Below are positions 8,718 to 20,222 of a stretch of 64,000 bases of DNA, one piece after another. This stretch comes from Microvirga terricola (GTDB taxonomy: Bacteria; Pseudomonadota; Alphaproteobacteria; Rhizobiales; Beijerinckiaceae), in assembly GCF_011777495.1 (NCBI RefSeq), contig NZ_JAATJS010000003.1, positions 372,001 to 436,000 on the forward strand, written 5' to 3'. A model generated the notes under the pieces. That model saw only the letters and a list, made by a program, of their open reading frames with translations. It had not been told where the DNA came from and ran no database searches. The translations under genes were made by a program, and so were the position numbers. Positions within the stretch are counted from its first letter, which is position 1. Every line of letters starts with the position of its first letter.

Positions 8718-8805
8718 TCGTTAAGAGAGCGGGGCTGTTTTTGCGCCTGCCATCGAAGCCGCATGTGGTACCAGCGCGGTTGGTGCCATGACGCGGAGGT
8801 TGGCC

Positions 8806-9471
8806 ATGCGGTATCTTCTTGCAGTCGTCCTGACCCTCTTCCTATTCCAACCGCTTGGAGCGCAGACGATGACGTCTCTTGATGCCGCGCTTATAGAGGC
8901 TGCTAACCGCGGCGATGTTGCTTCGGTCAGCGATTTACTCGCCAAAGGCGCCAGCGTCGCGGGGCGCGATGCGCGCAATCGCACGGCGTTGCTCGCTGCC
9001 ACGCAAGGCAATCACATCGCGGTGGCGCGCGCTTTGATCGAGGCTGGAGCGGATGTGAACGCGCAGGACAATCAGCGCGACAGCACCTATCTGCTCGCTG
9101 GCGCCCGGGGGTATCTCGATATCCTACGACTGACGCTAGCGAACGGCGCGAACCTGAAGAGCACGAACCGCTATGGCGGGACGGCTCTGATCCCGGCTTG
9201 CGAGCGCGGGCATGTTGAGACAGTGAGGGAACTTCTCAAAACCAATATCGACGTGAACCACGTCAACAATCTCGGTTGGACCGGATTGATGGAGGCTGTC
9301 GTTCTTAGCGATGGCGGCACCCGCCATGTCGAGATCGTGAAGATGCTGATCGAAAGTGGGCGCGCCAACGTCAACATTCCCGACAGCGACGGCATTACGC
9401 CTTTGCAGCATGCAAAGAAGCGCGGCTTTCGAGAGATCGCCGCGCTTCTGGAAAAGGCCGGGGGTCGCTGA
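8806..9471 (+). CDS. Secreted ankyrin-repeat protein
   Basis: A 221-residue exported protein with about five ankyrin repeats. The N terminus MRYLLAVVLTLFLFQPLGA is a signal peptide with likely cleavage after GA. Repeat marks include LIEAANRGDVASVSDLLAKGA, ARNRTALLAATQGNHIAVARALIEAGADVNAQD, GTALIPACERGHVETVRELL and GITPLQHAKKRGFREIAALLEKAG. The frame opens at 8788, but GGAGG lies six bases before the ATG at 8806. Ankyrin repeats mediate protein contacts; the periplasmic partner is unknown. Confidence 0.85.
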   Translation: MRYLLAVVLTLFLFQPLGAQTMTSLDAALIEAANRGDVASVSDLLAKGASVAGRDARNRTALLAATQGNHIAVARALIEAGADVNAQDNQRDSTYLLAGARGYLDILRLTLANGANLKSTNRYGGTALIPACERGHVETVRELLKTNIDVNHVNNLGWTGLMEAVVLSDGGTRHVEIVKMLIESGRANVNIPDSDGITPLQHAKKRGFREIAALLEKAGGR

Positions 9472-9485
9472 CCGCCGCAAGCGGC

Positions 9486-10280
9486 TTAGTAGAAAATCCT
9501 GCGCGGCCGCGGTTCCGGTTCGAACGGTACGGGCTTGGGAGGGGGAGGGTCGAACGGCCCGGACTGGAACGGCGCAGATTCAAATGTCTCCGCGTCAGGT
9601 GCGTTGAGCACGACGACCGGCGCGCCGACCGGAACGCGGTTGTAAAGGTCAATGATGTCCTGGTTGAACAGGCGGATACAGCCGCTCGAAACATTCTCAC
9701 CGATGGACCATGGCTCGGACGTGCCGTGGATTCGGTACATGGTGTCCCGACCGCCGTCATAGAGATAGAGCGCGCGTGCGCCGAGCGGGTTTTCGAGACC
9801 CGCCGCCATGCCGCCGGCCCATGGTGCGTTGCGTTCCGGCTCGCGCTTGATCATGGCAGCCGTTGGCGTCCAGCGCGGCCAGGGGGCCTTGCGCCCGACG
9901 CTTGCGCGTCCGCTCCAGGCAAGCCCTGCTTTGCCGACGCCGATGCCGTAGCGGACCGCGCGGCCGTTTTCGCGTACGAGGTAGAGATAGCGTGCTCCCG
10001 TATCGACGACGATGGTGCCCGGTCGCTCCGGGCCGTTATAGGCCACTTCGCGGCGCAGGAAGCGCGGGTCGACCTCCGAGATATCCGTCGGCGGGATCGG
10101 ATGCAGCTCATCCGGCTGCTCGCCATACATCGCGAGATAGGCCGGATCGATCCGCGGAACCTGAGGCTGCGGCGGAGCACTCGCCATGCAGCCCGCCATG
10201 ATCAACGGGAAGAGCAGGGCGCCAAGGCGAAGAGCGGTTTGCGGGAAAGGGCGGCTCTGGACCGGAGCGGCGGCGGACAT
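9486..10280 (-). CDS. L,D-transpeptidase (YkuD) lipoprotein
   Basis: Periplasmic peptidoglycan or outer-membrane-protein cross-linking enzyme. The YkuD catalytic motif is complete: HGTSEPWS then SSGCIRLFNQD, with Cys nucleophile, His and Arg. The N terminus has a signal peptide with lipobox IMAGC. The C terminus is Pro-rich (PPPPKPVPFEPEPRPRR), probably a flexible tail. I chose the ATG at 10280 because residues upstream of it in the open frame do not look like a signal peptide. It is 264 residues long and divergently placed to the next gene. Confidence 0.9.
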   Translation of the reverse strand: MSAAAPVQSRPFPQTALRLGALLFPLIMAGCMASAPPQPQVPRIDPAYLAMYGEQPDELHPIPPTDISEVDPRFLRREVAYNGPERPGTIVVDTGARYLYLVRENGRAVRYGIGVGKAGLAWSGRASVGRKAPWPRWTPTAAMIKREPERNAPWAGGMAAGLENPLGARALYLYDGGRDTMYRIHGTSEPWSIGENVSSGCIRLFNQDIIDLYNRVPVGAPVVVLNAPDAETFESAPFQSGPFDPPPPKPVPFEPEPRPRRIFY

Positions 10281-10554
10281 GGGATTCACGACTCGTATTT
10301 TTGGTTGCGGAAGGCGGGGCAGAAAGCCCGCGATGCGACATTGTCGTTTGATAAGCTTGGGCGTGACTGGACCGTGGACCGGGCGTGGCGAAAATGTGGC
10401 GCATCTCCGCTGTTGTATCGATGCCACACTCATTCCGTGAGCGGATTTTGTTCTCTATTGTGCGGCCCCCCGCCGCGATTGCTTCGACACGCCATTGGGT
10501 CTACGAGCCGGTTAGTTGCGTCTTCACCCCGCTCCTTGGAAAGGTTCGTGCCTG

Positions 10555-11133
10555 ATGAAGTCCTCCTCCATCTCCATGCTCACCGTTTGCGGAATTTCCG
10601 AACTGCCGGAGCAGGGCGCGCGCTCGGTCACGCATGTGCTGTCGATTCTCGACCCCGAACATCCCGACCCGGATGCTTTCCAGGCTTACGATCCGCATCA
10701 TCGGACCATCCTGCGCTTCAACGACATTATCGATCCGCGCCCGGGAATGTTGATGCCAGAGCCCGAGCATGTGCAAGCGGTGTTGCAGTTCGGCGAGGCC
10801 ATGGCGCAGAGAGGCGGCGAGCGTGTCGATGGGCATCTGCTCGTTCATTGCCATATGGGCATTTCCCGCTCCACGGCAGCGATGGTGACGCTGATGGCGC
10901 AGGCCAATCCCGGCGAAAGCGAGGACCGGTTGCTTGAACGCCTTGCTGAAATCCGCCCGCAGGCTTGGCCGAACTCCGTGATGATCCAGTTTGCCGACGA
11001 TCTCCTGTCGCGCGGTGGCCGCCTCTCCGCGGCCCTGCGCCGCCATTACGGCCGCCAGGTCCGCCGCGATCCTGAGATGGCCAAGTGGATGCGTGAACTG
11101 GGCCGCGGTCGCGAAGTCGATATGGCGGCGTAA
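10555..11133 (+). CDS. Tyrosine/dual-specificity phosphatase-like protein
   Basis: A 192-residue cytoplasmic protein with the Cys-dependent phosphatase signature HC-x5-RS (VHCHMGISRS, about residues 103-112). The upstream acidic region (ILRFNDIIDP) fits the general-acid loop of the family. Homologues in Rhizobiales are annotated as protein tyrosine phosphatases; the substrate is unknown. An upstream in-frame start (10516) is possible, but the ATG at 10555 follows a GGAAAGG and gives a typical N terminus. Confidence 0.82.
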   Translation: MKSSSISMLTVCGISELPEQGARSVTHVLSILDPEHPDPDAFQAYDPHHRTILRFNDIIDPRPGMLMPEPEHVQAVLQFGEAMAQRGGERVDGHLLVHCHMGISRSTAAMVTLMAQANPGESEDRLLERLAEIRPQAWPNSVMIQFADDLLSRGGRLSAALRRHYGRQVRRDPEMAKWMRELGRGREVDMAA

Positions 11134-11141
11134 CGAGATCG

Positions 11142-11182
11142 ACCGGCGCTCTCTGCAATAGGTGGAGAGCGCCGGTTTCTTT
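11142..11182 (+). terminator. Intrinsic terminator after the phosphatase gene
   Basis: Perfect 12-bp stem ACCGGCGCTCTC / GAGAGCGCCGGT with an 11-base loop, followed by TTTCTTT. It lies between convergent genes and may serve both. Confidence 0.85.
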
Positions 11183-11184
11183 CA

Positions 11185-12438
11185 CTATCCGACGGCGCGG
11201 ATAAGCGCGTGGCGTTTGCGCCCGGCGGTCAGCTTCAACATGCCGTCGTTCAGGTCGGGCAGCCCCGCCTCGGCATTCACATCGCTGACGACGAGCCCGT
11301 TGAGACGCGCGCCGTCGCCGGCGATCAGGCGTCTCGCATCGCTCTTCGAGGTCGAAAGACCCGCGAGGACCAAAAGCTCTGTCATTGCAATGCCGTTCGC
11401 CAGGTCGGACCGTGCGATCTCGAAGGTTGGTAACCCCGCAGCGTTTCCGCCCTCTTCGAATGCGCGCTGCGCGGTTTCCTCAGCCGCCTGCGCTGCGTCG
11501 TCACCGTGCGCGAGGCGCGTGACCTCATTGGCGAGGATGCGCTTCGCCTCATTGATTTCGGAGCCCTGGAGTTTGGCAAGCCGTTGCACCTCGTCCAGCG
11601 GCAATTCCGTGAAGAGACGCAGGAAACGCGGCACGTCGAGATCGTCCGTGTTGCGCCAATGCTGCCAGAATTCGTAAGGGCTCAAACGGTCCGCATTAAG
11701 CCAGACGGCTCCATTCGCCGTCTTGCCCATCTTCGTTCCCGCTGATGTCGTCAGCAGCGGCGTGGTCAATCCAAAGAGCTGGCGCTGATCGACCCGGCGG
11801 CTGAGTTCAATGCCGTTGACGATGTTGCCCCACTGATCGGAGCCGCCCATTTGCAGAACGCAATCGTGGCGGCGCGACAACTCCAGAAAATCGAAGGCCT
11901 GGAGAACCATGTAGTTGAATTCGAGCAAGGTCAGCGGCTGCTCGCGCTCCAGCCGTGTTCGCACGCTGTCGAAAGTCAGCATGCGATTGACCGTAAAATG
12001 CGTGCCGAACTCGCGCAGGAAGGCGACGAAGTGCAGCGGATCGAGCCAGGCGGCGTTGTTGACAAGCGTCGCATCCGTCGCGCCGTCACCGAAAGTCAGG
12101 TAGCGCGAGAAGACCTGTTGAAGTCCCACGAGATTGCGGTCGATCTGCGCATCATCCAGCAGCGGTCGGCTTGCATCGCGAAAGCTTGGATCACCGAGAC
12201 GCGTTGTTCCGCCGCCGACGAGGACGATGGGCTTGTTGCCCGTGCGTTGAAGCCAGCGCAGCGTCATGATCTGGACGAGGGAGCCGATATGCAGGCTGTC
12301 GGCCGTGGCGTCGAAACCGATATAAGCCGTGACCGGCCCCGCCGCGAGACGCGCATCGAGCGCGGCGAGATCGGTGCATTGATGCAGAAAGCCGCGTTCG
12401 GTCAGAACGTTCAGGAAGTCGGATTTGTGGGTCGGCAT
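11185..12438 (-). CDS. tyrS: Tyrosyl-tRNA synthetase
   Basis: Class I synthetase charging tRNA-Tyr. The 417-residue protein has the HIGH-type motif in SLHIGSLVQ (about residue 50), the tyrosine-binding region around [11 protein letters not shown], and a KMSKS variant KMGKTANG. An S4 RNA-binding domain closes the protein ([21 protein letters not shown]). A strong AAAGGAG site precedes the ATG. It is read in the same direction as the copper operon upstream, separated by about 220 bp. Confidence 0.97.
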   Translation of the reverse strand: MPTHKSDFLNVLTERGFLHQCTDLAALDARLAAGPVTAYIGFDATADSLHIGSLVQIMTLRWLQRTGNKPIVLVGGGTTRLGDPSFRDASRPLLDDAQIDRNLVGLQQVFSRYLTFGDGATDATLVNNAAWLDPLHFVAFLREFGTHFTVNRMLTFDSVRTRLEREQPLTLLEFNYMVLQAFDFLELSRRHDCVLQMGGSDQWGNIVNGIELSRRVDQRQLFGLTTPLLTTSAGTKMGKTANGAVWLNADRLSPYEFWQHWRNTDDLDVPRFLRLFTELPLDEVQRLAKLQGSEINEAKRILANEVTRLAHGDDAAQAAEETAQRAFEEGGNAAGLPTFEIARSDLANGIAMTELLVLAGLSTSKSDARRLIAGDGARLNGLVVSDVNAEAGLPDLNDGMLKLTAGRKRHALIRAVG

Positions 12439-12501
12439 TTTGAAAAGTCTCCTTTGAGGCTTGGCAGGAGCCGCTGCCCGGAGACTCGATCACCAAATGA
12501 A

Positions 12502-12525
12502 GATGCCGCCGGGAGCGGCGGCATC
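12502..12525 (-). promoter_or_regulatory. GC-rich hairpin in the tyrS leader
   Basis: GATGCCGCC / GGCGGCATC stem with a six-base loop, lying between cueR and tyrS. On the minus strand it is followed by TTCATTT. It may terminate the copper operon or attenuate tyrS. Confidence 0.4.
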
Positions 12526-12661
12526 GAACGTCTGGTCGCAACCGAACGTGCCGCCCTATGGGGACGGCGTAAAATAGCTGACGAAGGTGTGGCGACCGGT
12601 GATCATGGGCGAGAACCTAGCCAGTAGGGCGTCACGCGTCAACCGTGCCCGATGGCGCGGT

Positions 12662-13120
12662 CTAGCGGCGCGTCGGCGCCTTGCCCAAAGTGCCGAATTT
12701 TGTGCCCGCTGCCGATGAGCAATGAGGCGCGTCGTTGCTCGCCAGTTCCTGGATGATCGGGCAATCGGGCCGGCCGTCGCCGTGGCAGGTCGTGGCCAGA
12801 TGGTTGAGAGTCTCCGCCATCTGCTGGAGTTCCACGATCTTGCGTTGAAGCACGGTGACATGTTCCTGCGCGATGCGCTTGACGTCCTTGCTCGCCCGCT
12901 CGCGGTCCTGCCACAGGGAGACGAGATCGGAGATCTGCTCAACGGAAAATCCAAGATCCCGCGCACGGCGGATAAAACGGAGCGTGTGGACATCGCTGTC
13001 CGAATACACCCGGTAGCCGGACTCCGTCCGAACGGTCTTTGGGATCAAGGCAATCGACTCGTAATAGCGGATCATCTTGGCCGACACTCCGGATGCTTCA
13101 GCCGCTTGTCCGATATTCAT
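12662..13120 (-). CDS. cueR: CueR-type MerR-family copper-responsive regulator
   Basis: Monovalent-metal sensor that activates copper export. The 152-residue protein has the MerR helix-turn-helix (MNIGQAAEASGVSAKMIRYYE), a long dimerisation helix, and the metal-binding loop with Cys112 and Cys120 in CHGDGRPDC. These are exactly the two Cys positions of Escherichia coli CueR. The ATG at 13120 was chosen because the MerR fold starts there. It is the third gene of copA-reductase-cueR, so it would be autoregulated from the copA promoter. Confidence 0.93.
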   Translation of the reverse strand: MNIGQAAEASGVSAKMIRYYESIALIPKTVRTESGYRVYSDSDVHTLRFIRRARDLGFSVEQISDLVSLWQDRERASKDVKRIAQEHVTVLQRKIVELQQMAETLNHLATTCHGDGRPDCPIIQELASNDAPHCSSAAGTKFGTLGKAPTRR

Positions 13121-13151
13121 GACCTCACGTCCTCTCCGTAAAACGTTCCCC

Positions 13152-14171
13152 TCAGGCTGCGGGAGCCAGCTCGGGGGTAAAGAAGATATCGGCATGGAGG
13201 TCGCCCGCGCCAAGGCCACGCTCGGCAAGAACGGCGCCCACCGCCTCGACCATGACCGGGGGACCGGCCACATAAGCCTTCCACCCATCGCAATCCGCAA
13301 GGTCCTGAGCCAGCGCCTCCGACACATTCCCGACCCGCCTCTGCGTCGGTCCGAGAGGCGCGGACAGAACAGGGATGAACGTGAGGTTCGGATGGTCGAC
13401 CTCAAGAACCGCGAAGCGATCGAGGAGGTAAAGATCCCGCTCGCTGCGCGCACCGAAATAGACACGGATCGGCTGCTTTAAGCCCGCCGCAAGCGCGGTC
13501 TCCACAATCGATTTGATCGGCGCAAGGCCCGAGCCGCCCGCGACGCAGACGATGGGGCCGTTGTGCCGTTCGCGCAGATAGGAGCTGCCAAACGGACCTT
13601 CGACACGCACCATGTCGCCGACCTTCGCAGAGGAGGCGACATGCTCGCTCGTCGCGCCGGAGGGCACGCGGCGGATGTGAAACTCGAGGATCGTTTTGTC
13701 CGGACTGTTCGCCATCGAGTAGTCGCGGGTCGGCGCTCCGGGAAAGGTCAGCCGCGCATATTGTCCCGCAGAGAACGCGAAGGCCTGCCCGTCCTCGATG
13801 GCGAGGCGGACGCGCTTGATGTCGTGCGCCGCATCCGAAATCTCGACGATGCGAGTCTGAAGATTCCTTCGCGGATGCTCGACCGCTTCAGCGTCTCCAT
13901 GCAGCCAGAGAATCTCGCAGGACGATTTCGGCTGTGCGCGGCAAGCCAGCACCAGCCCTTCCTGGCGCTCCTTCTCGGTCAGCGAGAAAGGCGTGTGCGG
14001 CAGAAGGTCGACCTCGCCCCTGACGAGGCGCGACTTGCACGACCCGCAGCGTCCCGAGCGGCATCCATGCGGATAGGCGATGCCGGCATCGAGCGCGGCG
14101 CTGAGGATCGTCTCGCCCTCCTTCACGACGATGGTCCGTCCCGTCGAGCGGACGTGAATCTGATGGGCCAT
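13152..14171 (-). CDS. Ferredoxin-domain NAD(P)H/FAD oxidoreductase
   Basis: A 339-residue electron-transfer protein. The N-terminal plant-type 2Fe-2S domain has CRSGRCGSC and a fourth Cys in LACRA. A ferredoxin-NADP reductase module follows: flavin-binding RDYSMANSP, and nucleotide-binding CVAGGSGLAPIKS ending in YVAGPPVMVEA. The architecture matches reductase components of oxygenases, CDP-deoxyglucoseen reductase and similar enzymes. It lies 28 bp after copA and 31 bp before cueR, so it is part of the copper regulon. Its partner is unknown; a role in re-reducing Cu(II) or repairing Fe-S clusters is only inference. Confidence 0.85.
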   Translation of the reverse strand: MAHQIHVRSTGRTIVVKEGETILSAALDAGIAYPHGCRSGRCGSCKSRLVRGEVDLLPHTPFSLTEKERQEGLVLACRAQPKSSCEILWLHGDAEAVEHPRRNLQTRIVEISDAAHDIKRVRLAIEDGQAFAFSAGQYARLTFPGAPTRDYSMANSPDKTILEFHIRRVPSGATSEHVASSAKVGDMVRVEGPFGSSYLRERHNGPIVCVAGGSGLAPIKSIVETALAAGLKQPIRVYFGARSERDLYLLDRFAVLEVDHPNLTFIPVLSAPLGPTQRRVGNVSEALAQDLADCDGWKAYVAGPPVMVEAVGAVLAERGLGAGDLHADIFFTPELAPAA

Positions 14172-14199
14172 GGGGCTTTTCCTGGTCCGAAGCGGAGGG

Positions 14200-16740
<2,541 letters not shown>

Positions 16741-16772
16741 ATCGAATCTCCGGATTCAACTCATTGGCTGAT

Positions 16773-16803
16773 GTCGTGATCCCTCCCACCATGGGAAGGT
16801 CAA
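16773..16803 (-). promoter_or_regulatory. CueR-type promoter/operator of copA
   Basis: On the minus strand TTGACC (-35) is followed by a 19-bp spacer with the dyad CTTCCC...GGGAGG, the long spacer and motif typical of MerR/CueR promoters (compare Escherichia coli copA). The -10 hexamer is poor, as often in MerR-type promoters. Confidence 0.75.
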
Positions 16804-17319
16804 GTGCCCTCGAGACCAGCGCCTTTCAGGTGGTCAAGATGAAGCAGGCAACGCGTCCCTGATAAGCGGGACCCCGCCTGGGCCGTTGGGCTCTCGGAGC
16901 TTCTTAGATGGCCCGGATTGAAACGTTCGCGACAAAGAAGATCACGCCTAGGCCGAAGGTCAATCCGACCCAATCCAGGATATGCGCGATCGCATCGTCA
17001 GCGGGGCGTCGTCTTTGTGAAGCGGTCATGGCAGTAATGGATTCAGTGGTTCGCTCGGTCATCGAGCTTGGCCGTCAAATTATGGTTAATTTTCACTCAA
17101 GAGAAGAGAGAGATTAGTCTTATGGTCAAATGATACAGCATACCGATGATCAGTATTTGCCGATCTCGTCTCCCAAAGTCCGACCTGATTTGAAGTCCTT
17201 AAGCCGCAGAGCACGGGCCGCTGCCCCGTCATTGATCCGACATCTTCTCGCCATAGGCGAAAGATGAAGAGAAGCCTCGCTTGTGCCGTGTCCGGGCGCG
17301 GCCTAATTGTTGATTCTTC
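16804..17319. other. Intergenic region upstream of the copper operon
   Basis: About 516 bp between copA and the EEP hydrolase. Apart from the possible 41-residue membrane ORF (16904-17029, minus strand) I see no gene. Part of the region around 17070-17160 is AT-richer than its surroundings and could hold a promoter. Confidence 0.4.
16904..17029 (-). CDS. Possible 41-residue single-span membrane protein
   Basis: A short ORF with a charged, Arg-rich N terminus (MTASQRRRPADDAIAH) and one hydrophobic segment (VGLTFGLGVIFFVANVSI). This layout is typical of small bacterial inner-membrane proteins. There is no strong ribosome binding site. It is read in the same direction as copA, about 160 bp upstream of it. 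I recognise no family, so whether it is real is open. Confidence 0.35.
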   Translation of the reverse strand: MTASQRRRPADDAIAHILDWVGLTFGLGVIFFVANVSIRAI

Positions 17320-18156
17320 TTGAGCCGGTGCCGACCGTTGAAGCAAGCCGAAAAACCGGGGCCGATCCTCCGCACCCTGACCTACAACGTGCACCGTTGG
17401 CTTGGGACAGATCGGAAAATCGCGCCGGCCCGCATTGTCGAGGTCATCGCCTCCTGCGAGCCCGATATCGTGGCTCTTCAGGAGGTGCGTGCGGGCAAAG
17501 TCCACAAGGGCGAGATCGATCAAGCCGCGACTCTCGCCGCCGAACTCGGCATGGATCTGCATTTCCAGCCGACCATCCGAATCTTGGGCGAGCAATACGG
17601 CATCGCGATCTTGACCCGGCACCCATCGCGGATCGTGCGATCCGAGAGGCTGCCGAGCCGGGCGCGGGGGCCGGCCTTCGAGAAACGGAGCGCTCTTTGG
17701 GTCTCCATCCAGGCCGGTCAGCATCAGGTCCAGGTGGTCAACGCCCATCTCTCATTGCGGTCGGGCGACCGGCGGGCCCAGGCCACCGCGCTGATGGGGG
17801 AGGAGTGGCTGGGCCATCCCGATTGTACGGATCCCGCCATTCTGCTGGGCGATTTCAATGCGCCACCCTATTCGCGGTCCTACCGCCTGTTCGCGGACCG
17901 GCTGCGCGATGCGCAACTGTCCAATCCCAACGGCGAGCCACAGCCGACTTTTCATACACGCGCGCCTGTGCTTCGCCTCGACCACGTCTTCGTCACGAAA
18001 TCGGTGGAGGTGGTTGCGGCAGGCCCTGTCCGGAATGCTCTGACCCGCGTTGCATCGGACCATTTTCCGCTTCTCGCCGAACTGAGGGTCCGCAGCCGGT
18101 CGCGGAAGGCCGAAGGGGCACCGACGGCACATATTACCCAGGGCGAAGTGCTGTAA
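17320..18156 (+). CDS. Endonuclease/exonuclease/phosphatase family hydrolase
   Basis: Metal-dependent phosphodiesterase of the EEP superfamily, 278 residues. The fold motifs are in order: TYNVHR (N), ALQEVR (E), VVNAHLS (H), LLGDFNAPP (D and N) and the terminal SDHFPL (D and H). No signal peptide or membrane segment is visible. The frame opens with TTG at 17320; another TTG at 17338 is possible. Substrates in the superfamily range from DNA to lipids and cannot be assigned here. Confidence 0.85.
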   Translation: MSRCRPLKQAEKPGPILRTLTYNVHRWLGTDRKIAPARIVEVIASCEPDIVALQEVRAGKVHKGEIDQAATLAAELGMDLHFQPTIRILGEQYGIAILTRHPSRIVRSERLPSRARGPAFEKRSALWVSIQAGQHQVQVVNAHLSLRSGDRRAQATALMGEEWLGHPDCTDPAILLGDFNAPPYSRSYRLFADRLRDAQLSNPNGEPQPTFHTRAPVLRLDHVFVTKSVEVVAAGPVRNALTRVASDHFPLLAELRVRSRSRKAEGAPTAHITQGEVL

Positions 18157-18280
18157 ATTTTGCAAATAAGCAAGCAGGCCGGGCATTTCTGCAAGGAAAC
18201 GGATGTTGCCGCTGGGGAATGGCGACACTAGTTTTTGCAAAACTTTATAACATTGAATCGCGCGGGGTGAAGGACGGCCG

Positions 18281-18895
18281 ATGAAGCTTTACTTTTCGCC
18301 CGGTGCCTGTTCTCTCGCCTCCCGTATCGTCGCTTGCGAAGCTGGCCTCGCCATCGATTGCGATAAGGTGGATTTGAAGACGCGGGTTACGGCGTCAGGG
18401 CGCGATTTCAGCCGCATCAATCCCAAGGGCCATGTCCCCGCCCTGGCGCTGGATGATGGGGAGGTACTCACCGAGGGCGTCGTCATTCTGCAGTATCTGG
18501 CGGATCAAGCGCCTGAGACCGGGCTGATGCCGGAAACAGGGTGCCGCGAACGCTATCGTGTCCAGGAATGGCTCAGCTTCATCAGCGTGGAGATCTACAA
18601 GGGCTTTGCTCCGCTTTGGACGCCGGCGACGCCCGACGTCGCCCGGCGCATGGCGGTGGAGGATCTGCACCGGCATTTTGGCTATATCGACGGCCACCTG
18701 GAGGGGCGCTCCTACCTGATGGGTGAGCGATACACGGTCGCCGACGCCTATTGCTTCACGGTTCTGAACTGGACGGGCTTCCATAGGATCGACCTTTCGG
18801 CCTATCCGCGCCTCGTAGCCTTCATGGATCGTGTCGCGGCTCGTCCGAAGGTGCGCGAGGCGCTGAAGGCAGAAGGCCTTTTGCGGGTCGCGTAG
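18281..18895 (+). CDS. gst: Beta-class glutathione S-transferase
   Basis: Conjugates glutathione to electrophiles in the cytoplasm. The N terminus MKLYFSPGACSLASRI places Cys10 in the position used by bacterial beta-class enzymes. The thioredoxin-like fold continues with INPKGHVPAL and LTEGVVILQYL. The C-terminal helical domain has the N-capping motif YTVADAYCFTVL. The length of 204 residues is normal. Confidence 0.94.
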   Translation: MKLYFSPGACSLASRIVACEAGLAIDCDKVDLKTRVTASGRDFSRINPKGHVPALALDDGEVLTEGVVILQYLADQAPETGLMPETGCRERYRVQEWLSFISVEIYKGFAPLWTPATPDVARRMAVEDLHRHFGYIDGHLEGRSYLMGERYTVADAYCFTVLNWTGFHRIDLSAYPRLVAFMDRVAARPKVREALKAEGLLRVA

Positions 18896-18980
18896 GCTGT
18901 ACGTGCCAGCTTGGGGCCGCCTCAGGCCTTGCCACGAACCGCTTGGGCGGTTAGGCAGCCTGTGATACGGCACCATTGTT

Positions 18981-19763
18981 ATGCTCCCAATTTCTGTCTT
19001 CATCATCGCCAAGAACGAGGCCGACCGGATCGGCGAGACCATCCGCGCGGTCCGCGACCTGACGGACGACCTGATCGTGGTCGATTCAGGATCGACGGAC
19101 GGGACCCAAGCGGTCGCGGAGGAGCTTGGGGCGCGCGTTATTTTCAATGCCTGGCCGGGATATGGCCCGCAGAAGCGCTTCGCCGAGGAGCAATGCCGGC
19201 ATACTTGGCTTCTCAACCTCGATGCCGACGAGGTCGTGCCGCCCAACCTCGCGGCCGAAATCCGCGCTCTCTTCGCTCAAGGCGAGCCGCCGCGCCAGGC
19301 CTACAAGATCCGCATCGCGGAGATTTTTCCGGGGGAGAAGGCTCCCCATCCTCTAGCCTACGCGCTCGCCCCCGTCCGGCTCTACCGGAAGGATTGGGGC
19401 CGCTACTCGCCATCCCTCGTCCATGACCGAGTCGACCTGAACCAGGGGACGAAAGTCGGAAAACTCAAGGGGACGGTGCACCACTGGTCCGTGCGTTCGC
19501 TCGGCGACCAGCTCGCCAAGCTGAACCGCTATTCCGACCAGCAGGCGGTGGACCTTGAAATCCGCGGCATTTTGATACCCACTTGGCGCGTTTTCTTCGA
19601 ACTGCCGGCGGCGTTCTTCAAGGCCTATGTCGGGCGCCGTCACGCCCTGCGCGGGACCTACGGCTTCCTGACGGCCATGAACTATGCCGTCTCGCGCCAC
19701 CTGCGGCTCGCCAAGCACTATGAGAAGCGCCGCCTCAATGCCGTGAAGAAAGAGCGGCGCTAA
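18981..19763 (+). CDS. Family 2 glycosyltransferase (WaaE/KdtX-like)
   Basis: A 260-residue inverting glycosyltransferase. The N terminus ISVFIIAKNEADRIGETI, VDSGSTDGT and LNLDADEVVP (DxD-type nucleotide-sugar site) are characteristic of GT2. The order of motifs and the C-terminal HHWSVRSLGDQLAKLNRYSDQQA resemble the LPS-core glucosyltransferase WaaE group. A hydrophobic patch near the C terminus may attach it to the membrane. It has no LPS gene neighbours, so the acceptor is uncertain. Confidence 0.88.
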   Translation: MLPISVFIIAKNEADRIGETIRAVRDLTDDLIVVDSGSTDGTQAVAEELGARVIFNAWPGYGPQKRFAEEQCRHTWLLNLDADEVVPPNLAAEIRALFAQGEPPRQAYKIRIAEIFPGEKAPHPLAYALAPVRLYRKDWGRYSPSLVHDRVDLNQGTKVGKLKGTVHHWSVRSLGDQLAKLNRYSDQQAVDLEIRGILIPTWRVFFELPAAFFKAYVGRRHALRGTYGFLTAMNYAVSRHLRLAKHYEKRRLNAVKKERR

Positions 19764-19785
19764 GCGCTGCTCAACGGCCACGTCA

Positions 19786-20139
19786 TTAGAGGGCCGCGAT
19801 CACCTGGATTTCGAGCGCATATCGCGGATCGGCCAATTTTGACTCGACGCAGGCCCGCGCCGGGGCCTGCCCTGGGATGACCCACGTATCCCACACGGCG
19901 TTCATCTCATCGTAGAAGCCGATATCCGCAAGCCAGATCGTGGCGCGCAGCAGCTTGGACTTGTCGCTGCCGATCTCGGCCAGGGATTGCGCGATCTGAT
20001 CGAGGATATCCCGCGTCTGATCCGCGACGGAACCGTCGAGACTCGTCTCGGGGACGTAGCCTGAAAAATAGGCCGTATCGCCAAGAATCGCGATGTCGCA
20101 ATAGCGTGCGGCGACACCGATCCGTTTGATTGTTGTCAC
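19786..20139 (-). CDS. RidA family protein
   Basis: A 117-residue member of the YjgF/YER057c/UK114 family; RidA-type members hydrolyse reactive enamine/imine intermediates. The key Arg is present (Arg95 in PARACVESKLADP), the residue that binds the carboxylate in RidA. The protein ends soon after that motif and lacks the usual final Glu-rich strand, so it belongs to a divergent subgroup. It converges with the glycosyltransferase gene. Confidence 0.88.
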   Translation of the reverse strand: MTTIKRIGVAARYCDIAILGDTAYFSGYVPETSLDGSVADQTRDILDQIAQSLAEIGSDKSKLLRATIWLADIGFYDEMNAVWDTWVIPGQAPARACVESKLADPRYALEIQVIAAL

Positions 20140-20222
20140 GCTGATGGTTCCGTTGTTTCGCTCAAGAGCGCTTTCCTATCACGCGTTCGCGCGCGACGTC
20201 AGGGCCGTGTTTGAGGCTCAGG

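Noticed and set aside
16908-17117. 69-codon frame on the plus strand in the copA upstream gap
   Set aside because: No start signal or domain; the opposite-strand membrane ORF is a better candidate.
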